This document shows positions 1 through 5,402 of a stretch of DNA of 5,402 nucleotides, one piece after another (positions within the stretch are counted from its first letter, which is position 1; each line of letters starts with the position of its first letter). The stretch comes from an uncultured Christensenella sp. GTDB taxonomy: Bacteria > Bacillota > Clostridia > Christensenellales > Borkfalkiaceae. The notes below the pieces were generated by a model. That model worked only from the letters and a program-made list of their open reading frames with translations. It was not told the DNA's origin and made no database searches. Location of the stretch: the NCBI GenBank assembly GCA_910579525.1, contig CAJTUK010000015.1:1-5402 (forward strand), in the 5' to 3' direction. A program made the translations under genes and the position numbers.

Positions 1-614
1 TGCACGACTTCGGCGGAACGCATAAATTCGCGCAGCGCGATGCTTACAACGACTGCTTGAACCGTTACAAGAGGGAAAGCAGATGGATCGGCTTTATAGA
101 CGCCGACGAAATGATTCGGGTAAAATGCGGCTGTACGATCCCCGCGCTGTTGAAAAACTTCGAGAGCTTTGCGGGATTGTTCATGCGCTGGGTTGTGTAT
201 GACGCAAACGGTCAAACGGAGAGATCGGACAAGCCGTTGCGCGAGCGGTTTACGCACGTAACGCCTACGGATATAGACGACGGCGTGGGCAAAACGTTTT
301 TGCAAGCTCAGCTCGTACAATACATGCTCACGCATAACGGCTATCCGTATAACGGGTTCGATGCCGTCGACGAAAACAGAACGCCCATAAAGACTGCGGA
401 CGCGCGAAAGTACGACAGCACTGCCGATCTTGTGTGCGTCGATCATTACTATACAAAATCGTACGAGGAATGGAAAGCCAAGATAGGCAGGGGCACGTGC
501 GATCCCATATTCAACAGGAAATATGCGGATTTCTTCTTGTACAATCCGGATATGGAATACTGTCGCGAGGATATAACCGCCGAGCAAAAGTACGAAGTGT
601 CCGAAAAAATATAA
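1..614 (+). CDS. Glycosyltransferase, GT92/DUF23-like, C-terminal part (5' truncated)
   Basis: Codons begin at base 3 and 203 residues are visible before the TAA at 612-614; the start lies upstream of the window. An internal TTG at 57 is not the real start, because the frame is open and conserved before it (DFGGTHKFAQRDAYNDCL). Family features: the W-I-G-F-I-D-A-D-E segment (visible residues 28-36, bases 84-110) matches the DxD-type metal and nucleotide-sugar site of GT-A enzymes. The run VDHYYTKSYEEW (His at bases 444-446) followed by KIGRG matches the C-terminal 'NHYxTKSxEExxxKxxRG' block of GT92-like enzymes. Known for the family: transfer of a sugar from a nucleotide donor to a glycan or protein acceptor, usually at the cytoplasmic side. 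Donor and acceptor cannot be told from this fragment. No membrane segment is visible in this part. The RHS gene follows 30 bases downstream in the same orientation with no terminator between, so co-transcription is likely. Confidence 0.85.
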   Translation, partial: HDFGGTHKFAQRDAYNDCLNRYKRESRWIGFIDADEMIRVKCGCTIPALLKNFESFAGLFMRWVVYDANGQTERSDKPLRERFTHVTPTDIDDGVGKTFLQAQLVQYMLTHNGYPYNGFDAVDENRTPIKTADARKYDSTADLVCVDHYYTKSYEEWKAKIGRGTCDPIFNRKYADFFLYNPDMEYCREDITAEQKYEVSEKI

Positions 615-630
615 ATCAAACCCAAAACAA

Positions 631-636
631 AAGGAG
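631..636 (+). promoter_or_regulatory. Shine-Dalgarno site of the RHS gene
   Basis: AAGGAG lies 8 bases upstream of ATG 645, in an A-rich leader. This is a near-perfect complement to the 16S rRNA 3' end. It fixes the start of the RHS gene: the only in-frame alternative upstream would have to fall within the 10 codons after the TAA at 612-614, and none of those is ATG, GTG or TTG. Confidence 0.92.
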
Positions 637-644
637 ATAAAAAC

Positions 645-3600
645 ATGTCGAGCTACGGTTACAACAACAACACTAACACGGACCTTAATAACAAACGCCC
701 TATAGGTATAGTTATTGCGCATGCACCGACCAAGACAAATTACAAATCGGGAGACAGGTTCCAAACACAGGGCTTGAAAATAAATCTTATTTATCCCGAC
801 GGTACGCAGTCGGTGACTACGACATTCTCGGTCTATCCCGACGGCGCTCTTACGAGCGATAACACTTTCGTCGAGATACGCAGTATGGGCTTTGTCGTGC
901 GCCAGCGCATAACGGTCGATGCGAAAGCAGATTGCAACTGTTTAGGTTCGGGGCATTGCACGTCGGGATTTGTGCATAATCACGTATACGAGTGCAATCA
1001 TCCGGAAAATGCGAAGGATATAAAATCTATAAGGATAAGTAAAGACCCGAACAAAACGGTATATGCCGAAGGCGAGATTTTCGATCCGACCGGGATGGAA
1101 ATAACAGGCAGGACCGCGGGCGGCGAAGATATTAAAGTAACGTCGTACAATATAGAGACGCGCGGACCGCTTTCTTCGGGGAATAATAGAATTGAAATAC
1201 GCTATAAAAATCTTACGACTACATATTACGCAAGTGTGTTTTCCAAAATTTGTACGAAAGTCGCGCCGTCTACGGAATCGGTCAAATTGACTCGCGGCAT
1301 GGACGGTCGAATATGTTTGGGAACGGGAGATTTTTCCGTTGAGTTTGCAGACGTGCGAGTGAACGACGGCAGTCTGTCTGCGGGCATTTCGCATGTTTAT
1401 AAAAACAACGGCGCCGAGTCTTGTTGCGGCAACGATTGGCGGCTGAATTTGCATTGCTCCGTAAAGCGAGTAAACGGATATTCGGATAGAACAACATATG
1501 TGCAACACTTAAATCGCGAGCGTATTTCGAGTAGCAGCGACGACATCGATTACATCTATACCGACGGCGCCGGAAACAGATATGCGTTCGACGAAGTGTT
1601 TTATTACACCGACGAAAACGAGCGTAAACAAGCCGTGCGGTATTACGACGTGCAAGTAGATTTGGACGGGCAATTGTTCTGCGTAAAGAACGAAAAAAGA
1701 TATACCGTAACGCGCGAACTTAAAACGGCATCGGGTATGCGACTGTCCGTTAAATTGGATAATGTAAACGGCGTCGAAAAAATAGAGCAACGCCACGAAG
1801 AAATAGCCAAGCTCGAAAGCGAGATACAGCAGTATAAAGACGCTATTGAAGAATTGGAATTCAATATAGAGCAGAACGAGTTTTATTGCGAAACTTATCC
1901 CGTACCGCACGCGGAATTGTATAACAGAACCCCAAGCGATGTGCAAGGATTGCTTATAAGTTTCGGGCATCGTCCGCAGGAGTTCGACGTTCAATTAAAC
2001 AGGATACAAAGCTTACTGTCTCAATACAATGTAAGTGAAAAAGCGCCCGAATCCAACGAAAATAACGCGCAATATATTTGGGCGTTGCAGCAATACAATT
2101 TACAGCTTGACGATGAATCGAGCTATATTCGATCGAAACAGCATGAAAGGAAAAAAGCGTTGACATTACAATACGAGCGTCAATTGAGCGAATATAGGAA
2201 AACGCTCGAACAAAAGGAACGTCAACTCATAAAATATAAACTCCAAGTACCCGTTGCGTACCTTATAAATGACGAAGGCACGGCAATGTGCTTTAACGAA
2301 TACGGCGATCTTTGCGGCATCGTAGATGGTTACGACAACACTATTGCCGTAATATGGGACGAGATCTATATCGACGGGAATAAAAAGCCAGTCACCGAGA
2401 TAACGTCGGTGTGCTACGGCGAGCATAAAACAACGCTCGAATATAACAGAAACGGTCGGCTTATCTCAATAACCGATCATAACGGCAAAAGAATCGAATA
2501 TGCGTACAGCCGAGACGGGCAGTTAAGTGCGGTGAACTATTCGGACGGGCACGCGTTGGAATTCGAATACAACTGCAACAGATTATTGTCGAGCGTAACA
2601 TCGCCGTCGACTGCGGAAGAAGCGGAGCTTAAGTATTCCGACGGGAAAATCATAGGCATAACTCAAAAGACATCGTTCGCCGTGCTTACGGATAAGACCG
2701 CATCGAGCGGCAGTTACGGCTATACCGTTTCCGAAACAAATATAAAATACATCGACGGGAAAACGGAAGTAGAAAGCGACGGCGTAACGAAAACATACTA
2801 TCTCGATTACTACGGCAACATTGCGGCGAGCTATGTAAAGCGCGGGCAGGAATTTACCGAACGCCCGACATACGAATACAAAACGGAAGATAACGATTCG
2901 GGCTATACCGTGACCGAAACCGCCGACGCTATATGGACGTTGAACGAGCTGAAAACTTCGTCGCCGTCGCGTATCGCCGTTATATCTTCAAACAAACTCC
3001 CTCAAGGCATATCCGAATTCGTGTTCTCTGCGGAAGCGAATATAACGAACGAAACCGAACTTAAAAACTACGAAATGCCGTTCAAATTGAATTCCGACGT
3101 CCTTAACGCCGACACTGGCAAGAATAAATTCTGTCTTACGGCAAAAGTAACGGGCGGCAAAACGGCAGGTATGTACAAAGCGTCTTTCGATTACCGCAAT
3201 CATCGCGCGCAATACGTGTCGCTGCCCATAACAATAGACAGAACGGCGGCTAACGTGAGCATAGAGCTTTTCGCCGAGTGTTCGGATACGCAGAACGTCG
3301 TATTTGACAACTTCCGTCTTGCGCCCGCCGAATGGGAAAGCCGTACCGCAAACGACTTCGGAAATATAACGCGCCGCAAAACAAGCAAAAAGCTCATCGC
3401 GCCCGAAGTATACCGAAGCACGCAAACCGATTACGAGTACGACGAGAACAACCGTTGCATTAAAGAGCGTACGGCAATCATGACGAGCGGCAAAGTAAAC
3501 GAAACGAAATACGCCGTTAAAAAGTACAGCTACTGCGAGCACGGCAATCTCGTAAAGACCGAAAGCTACATCGAGAACGAAGTAAACGAAAAGGGCATAA

Positions 3601-5402
3601 CCATAACCGAAAGAGTGTGCGACGAGAAAGGCAACGTCATAAAAGAATTCTCGTACAACTCGCTCGACAGCTCGACCAAGTTCTATACGGAAAGCGAGGT
3701 AGCGGAGAACGGTATAACGACAGCCGAGCTTGACGAAACGGGCGAAAACAAGACCGAGTTCGAGTATATAGACGGAACTACAACCGTTAAAGAGAAAAAA
3801 CTCCCCAACGGCAGTAAGTTCGCCTACGGCTACGACAGCGACGGTAACGTGACCGCGATCACCCAAAGCACGGACGACGGCGAGAGCAACGGCACGGAGA
3901 TAAAGTATACGCTCGGCAGTCCGACCAAGCTCACGAGCGGCAATAATACCGTGTTCTACGAGTACGACAAAAAGCGCCGCAAGACCAAAGTGACCGTAAA
4001 CGGGAACGATACTACATACTCGTATGGCGAAAACGAGCTAACCGACGAAATAACTATATCCGACATAACGTTCCTTGCAGTCAAGGCGGATAAGGTCGCC
4101 GCGACGTTCGAGAACGTAACGTCGGAAACGTATACTGACAAAAACGGCAATACCGTCATGACCAATATAAACGGTAGCGTAACGTCCGCTTGCAATTACA
4201 ATGCCGACGGGCAAATTACCGTAAGCGGCGACGGCATAACGGGCAGCGTCAAAAAGTATACGTACAGCGCCGATGCACTCAAAACACTCAACCGTGTGGA
4301 TATAACCGCAGGCGAAAACGTGGAAAGCCTTACCGAAAGCTATTTCCGTAACGACTGCGGACAGACAAGCGGCAGAGTGATCGGCGGCGCGGTAGATCAA
4401 AGCTATGCGTACTTCTATAAGGATAACGCAGCGAGAGAACTCGAGCATATTTCGTTACCGAACGAATTGAACTACTATCCTTTAACGGACGTAAACGGAC
4501 GGAACACGGGGAAAGAGCTCAAGAACGCGAATAACGAAAACGTGTACGCCGAGTATATCTATTACCGCAAAGAGGGCGACCACGGCACGAATATGCCGAG
4601 CAGCGTCTATTTCGGCAAGAACAAAAACAACAGGTTCTCTGTTTCGGATAACGTCAAATACAAGTACGACGAATCGGGGAACATCTCGGAAGTAAGAGAG
4701 AACGGTATACTAACCGTAAGTTATGCCTACGACAAGATAGGCAGACTCGTAAGAGAGAATAACCGCAAGTTCGGTAAAACGTGGCTTTGGTCGTACGACA
4801 ACTGCGGGAATATACTGTCTAAGCGTGAAGCGCAATTTACTCTTAAGCCCGCCGACGAGATAGAAGCGTTCACGGACGAAAAGATGTACGCATACAACGG
4901 GGATAAATTACTTTCTTTCGGCGACGAGATACTGTTTTATACAGATACGGAAGGCAAAGAACACGACAATCCGCTCATCTACCGCGGACATCAATTGTCG
5001 TGGAGCTTCGAGCGCAGGCTCGCTTCATTCGGCGATAATGTGTTCGCATACGACGGGTACGGCAGACGGATAAGAAAGAACGATACCGTCTTTACCTACG
5101 ATGCGAACAATAAGCTCGTAAAGCAGAGCGACGGAACGAACACGTTGGGGTTCATTTACGACAACAGCGGACTTTCGGGCGTAACGTATAACGGAACGGA
5201 ATACATATACGCTAAAGACGTACAAGGGAATATTGTCGGGCTACTTGACAAAAGCGGACGAGAAGTGGTACAATACAAGTACGACGCATGGGGCAACGTA
5301 ATAACGGAAGTGATAGACGAAGCGCATGCGGCAATAGCGGAGCTGAATCCGTTCCGTTATAGGTCGTACTACTACGATCCCGAAACGAACCTTTACTATC
5401 TT
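645..5402 (+). CDS. Giant RHS/YD-repeat protein, putative polymorphic toxin (3' end beyond window)
   Basis: The frame is open for 1,586 codons and runs off the window. RHS proteins fold YD repeats into a hollow beta-cocoon that encloses a C-terminal toxin, typically used against competing bacteria. Seen here: two N-terminal Ig-like domains; the RHS entry motif (GDFSVEFADVRV..., then DWRLNL, then YTDGAGNRYAF, residues 228-315); a helical insertion (378-534); YD motifs such as LEYNRNGRL, YAYSRDGQL, YGYDSDGNV, YKYDESGNI and YAYDKIGRL; a carbohydrate-binding-like domain (776-897); and the core signature YAKDVQGNIVGLLD...YDAWGN...NPFRYRSYYYDPETNLYYL (1522-1586). The signature ends where the conserved shell normally gives way to the variable toxin, so the effector and any immunity gene are not visible. 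The N-terminus (MSSYGYNNNTNTDLNNKRP) has no signal peptide and no membrane segment is seen, so the export route is unknown. About 23 cysteines are scattered through it. The RHS assignment is near certain; a toxin role is inferred from the family. Confidence 0.95.
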   Translation, partial: MSSYGYNNNTNTDLNNKRPIGIVIAHAPTKTNYKSGDRFQTQGLKINLIYPDGTQSVTTTFSVYPDGALTSDNTFVEIRSMGFVVRQRITVDAKADCNCLGSGHCTSGFVHNHVYECNHPENAKDIKSIRISKDPNKTVYAEGEIFDPTGMEITGRTAGGEDIKVTSYNIETRGPLSSGNNRIEIRYKNLTTTYYASVFSKICTKVAPSTESVKLTRGMDGRICLGTGDFSVEFADVRVNDGSLSAGISHVYKNNGAESCCGNDWRLNLHCSVKRVNGYSDRTTYVQHLNRERISSSSDDIDYIYTDGAGNRYAFDEVFYYTDENERKQAVRYYDVQVDLDGQLFCVKNEKRYTVTRELKTASGMRLSVKLDNVNGVEKIEQRHEEIAKLESEIQQYKDAIEELEFNIEQNEFYCETYPVPHAELYNRTPSDVQGLLISFGHRPQEFDVQLNRIQSLLSQYNVSEKAPESNENNAQYIWALQQYNLQLDDESSYIRSKQHERKKALTLQYERQLSEYRKTLEQKERQLIKYKLQVPVAYLINDEGTAMCFNEYGDLCGIVDGYDNTIAVIWDEIYIDGNKKPVTEITSVCYGEHKTTLEYNRNGRLISITDHNGKRIEYAYSRDGQLSAVNYSDGHALEFEYNCNRLLSSVTSPSTAEEAELKYSDGKIIGITQKTSFAVLTDKTASSGSYGYTVSETNIKYIDGKTEVESDGVTKTYYLDYYGNIAASYVKRGQEFTERPTYEYKTEDNDSGYTVTETADAIWTLNELKTSSPSRIAVISSNKLPQGISEFVFSAEANITNETELKNYEMPFKLNSDVLNADTGKNKFCLTAKVTGGKTAGMYKASFDYRNHRAQYVSLPITIDRTAANVSIELFAECSDTQNVVFDNFRLAPAEWESRTANDFGNITRRKTSKKLIAPEVYRSTQTDYEYDENNRCIKERTAIMTSGKVNETKYAVKKYSYCEHGNLVKTESYIENEVNEKGITITERVCDEKGNVIKEFSYNSLDSSTKFYTESEVAENGITTAELDETGENKTEFEYIDGTTTVKEKKLPNGSKFAYGYDSDGNVTAITQSTDDGESNGTEIKYTLGSPTKLTSGNNTVFYEYDKKRRKTKVTVNGNDTTYSYGENELTDEITISDITFLAVKADKVAATFENVTSETYTDKNGNTVMTNINGSVTSACNYNADGQITVSGDGITGSVKKYTYSADALKTLNRVDITAGENVESLTESYFRNDCGQTSGRVIGGAVDQSYAYFYKDNAARELEHISLPNELNYYPLTDVNGRNTGKELKNANNENVYAEYIYYRKEGDHGTNMPSSVYFGKNKNNRFSVSDNVKYKYDESGNISEVRENGILTVSYAYDKIGRLVRENNRKFGKTWLWSYDNCGNILSKREAQFTLKPADEIEAFTDEKMYAYNGDKLLSFGDEILFYTDTEGKEHDNPLIYRGHQLSWSFERRLASFGDNVFAYDGYGRRIRKNDTVFTYDANNKLVKQSDGTNTLGFIYDNSGLSGVTYNGTEYIYAKDVQGNIVGLLDKSGREVVQYKYDAWGNVITEVIDEAHAAIAELNPFRYRSYYYDPETNLYYL
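699..917 (+). other. Protein domain: bacterial Ig-like domain 1 of the RHS protein
   Basis: Residues 19-91. The pattern APTKTNYKSGDRF, then GLKINLIYPDGT, then GALTSDNTFVEI and a closing RQRITV strand, is the form of Firmicutes Ig-like repeats (Big_3-like: 'PTKTxYxxGDxFxxxGLxVxxxYxDG'). Such domains usually act as stalks or adhesion modules on exported proteins. The assignment to a specific Pfam group is from memory of the motif. Confidence 0.8.
933..1001 (+). other. Protein motif: Cys/His cluster between the two Ig-like domains
   Basis: Residues 97-119 contain C97, C99, H104, C105, H111, H113, C117 and H119. The spacing is C-x-C-x5-C-x5-H-x-H-x3-C-x-H, with H104 in addition. That is eight potential metal ligands in 23 residues, in a linker between two Ig-like domains. 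It resembles a zinc-binding arrangement, but I do not recognise it as a named family; metal binding is inference. Confidence 0.5.
1020..1238 (+). other. Protein domain: bacterial Ig-like domain 2 of the RHS protein
   Basis: Residues 126-198. DPNKTVYAEGEIFDPTGMEI aligns with APTKTNYKSGDRFQTQGLKI of the first domain, and SSGNNRIEIRYKNLTTTYYASV matches its closing strands. The two are diverged tandem copies, about 107 residues apart from start to start. This copy has the more canonical 'FDPTGM' form. Confidence 0.82.
1326..1589 (+). other. Protein domain: RHS shell entry segment
   Basis: Residues 228-315. GDFSVEFADVRVNDGSLSAG, then ISHVYKN, then GNDWRLNLHCSV and YIYTDGAGNRYAF follow the order of the N-terminal RHS segment ('GxFxxxxxDlxvxGxxPLxixRxYNS ... 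G.GWxlxlxxxl ... YxDgdGxxhyF') seen in Firmicutes RHS proteins and in DUF6531-type proteins. The usual P-L-x-L-x-R-x-Y core is weakened here to SLSAGISHVY, so this copy is diverged. Confidence 0.7.
1776..2246 (+). other. Protein region: charged helical, coiled-coil-like insertion in the RHS shell
   Basis: Residues 378-534 are rich in Glu, Gln, Lys and Arg and poor in Gly and Pro. Two heptad-like stretches stand out: about 378-412 (EKIEQRHEEIAKLESEI followed by QQYKDAIEELEFNIEQNE) and about 496-533 (SKQHERKKALTLQYERQ followed by LSEYRKTLEQKERQLIKYK). They are separated by a less regular segment (413-475). The segments on either side, ending about SVKLDNVNG and resuming at VAYLINDEGTAMCFNEYGDL, read as one interrupted RHS entry region. 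The helices could pack back as a hairpin or project from the shell. Confidence 0.65.
2430..2540 (+). repeat. First YD-repeat pair of the RHS protein
   Basis: Residues 596-632 hold two clear YD-type units, TLEYNRNGRLISITDHNGK and IEYAYSRDGQLSAVNYSDG, in the form 'Y-x-x-x-G-x-L-x-x-I'. A third, weaker unit (LEFEYNCNRLLSSV) follows directly. These are protein-level repeats; I saw no strong DNA-level identity between units. Confidence 0.8.
2970..3335 (+). other. Protein domain: carbohydrate-binding-like beta-sandwich inside the RHS protein
   Basis: Residues 776-897. The sequence LPQGISEFVFSAEANI, then FCLTAKVTGG...MYKASFDYRN, then AQYVSLPITI, then NVSIELFAECSDTQNVVFDNFRL has the layout of the jelly-roll module found in many Firmicutes RHS/WapA-like proteins ('Q.yvs.pi ... 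i.i.l....n.g.v.fDNi.L'). The closing FDNFRL is the strongest mark. The usual opening 'NL(I/L)xNxGFE' strand was not found, so the first part is either diverged or shortened. Sugar binding is possible but not shown. Confidence 0.6.
3429..5306 (+). repeat. Main YD-repeat array of the RHS shell
   Basis: Residues 929-1554. Recognisable units include DYEYDENNRCIKE, KYSYCEHGNLVKT, FAYGYDSDGNVTAI, FYEYDKKRRKTKV, YKYDESGNISEV, SYAYDKIGRLVRE, WSYDNCGNILSK, FAYDGYGRRIRK, FTYDANNKLVKQ and YKYDAWGNVITE. The spacing is irregular, and the stretch of about residues 1140-1335 has few clean copies. In solved RHS/TcC structures, these units form the spiralling beta-sheet wall of the cocoon. Confidence 0.9.
5202..5402 (+). 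other. RHS core C-terminal signature, just before the expected toxin junction
   Basis: Residues 1520-1586: YIYAKDVQGNIVGLLDKSGR, then YKYDAWGN, then NPFRYRSYYYDPETNLYYL. This matches the highly conserved RHS-repeat-associated core ('YvkDaqGnivgliD..G..v..Y.YDaWGn ... NPfRYrgYyyD.EtgLYYL'). In complete proteins it continues as 'xxRYYdPxxGRF', after which the variable toxin domain starts. The window stops on the Leu codon of LYYL. Confidence 0.95.

Noticed and set aside
587..615. A possible sigma-70 promoter with a TATAAA -10 at 610-615 before the RHS gene
   Set aside because: At a 17-base spacing the -35 position (587-592) reads AAAGTA, which is not close to TTGACA. The hexamer also overlaps the glycosyltransferase stop codon. 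A separate promoter is not supported.
434..640. A 68-codon + strand open frame overlapping the glycosyltransferase end
   Set aside because: It lies in another frame of a region where the glycosyltransferase shows conserved motifs (HYYTKSYEE, KIGRG), and its own product is a featureless basic peptide.
615..644. A terminator between the two genes
   Set aside because: The 30-base gap is A-rich with no inverted repeat able to form a stem, and no T-tract.
942..2426. A series of antisense open frames (942-1508, 1509-1994, 2166-2426)
   Set aside because: All are codon-aligned mirrors of the RHS frame, bounded by TTA codons of the sense gene. They have no ribosome sites of note and no recognisable protein features.
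2988..3866. A 292-codon antisense open frame inside the RHS gene
   Set aside because: Its codons lie exactly opposite the RHS codons, and it stays open only because that stretch of the RHS gene lacks TTA, CTA and TCA. Its translation is a compositionally odd mix of Val, Tyr, Phe and Arg with no recognisable domain.
4038..5225. Antisense open frames at 4038-4448 and 5025-5225
   Set aside because: Same cause: they start and end at in-phase CTA, TTA or TCA codons of the RHS gene, which shows strong family conservation on the + strand there.

Overview
The window carries two genes, both on the + strand and both cut by the window edges. The first 614 bases hold the C-terminal part of a glycosyltransferase that resembles family GT92 (DUF23-like). 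After a 30-base gap with a strong Shine-Dalgarno site, a single uninterrupted reading frame runs from ATG 645 to the last base (1,586 codons, no stop). It encodes a giant RHS/YD-repeat protein. I translated this frame by eye and it is open throughout. No RNA gene, insertion sequence, CRISPR array or terminator is apparent.

The likely source is a low-to-mid GC Gram-positive bacterium of the Clostridia type, possibly gut-associated. This is inferred from the AAGGAG site, heavy use of ATA for isoleucine, Ig-like domains of the 'PTKTxYxxGDxF' type common in Firmicutes surface proteins, and the Firmicutes-style RHS layout. No taxonomic marker gene is present, so this is only a suggestion.

Layout of the RHS protein (residues): an Asn-rich N-terminus without a signal peptide (1-18); a first Ig-like domain (19-91); a Cys/His cluster (97-119); a second Ig-like domain (126-198); the start of the RHS shell (about 228-376); a long charged helical insertion (about 378-534); a short YD-repeat section (about 540-650); a poorly classified stretch (about 650-775); a carbohydrate-binding-like beta-sandwich (about 776-897); a long YD-repeat section (about 929-1554); and the RHS core signature ending in DPETNLYYL at the window edge. 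In this family a variable toxin domain normally follows within a few tens of residues, with an immunity gene after it. Both would lie outside the window.

The working picture is a polymorphic-toxin-like RHS protein whose beta-cocoon would enclose a C-terminal effector, preceded by a glycosyltransferase gene with which it may be co-transcribed. Whether the glycosyltransferase modifies the RHS protein or belongs to an unrelated surface-glycan locus cannot be decided here. The effector and the export route are both unresolved.
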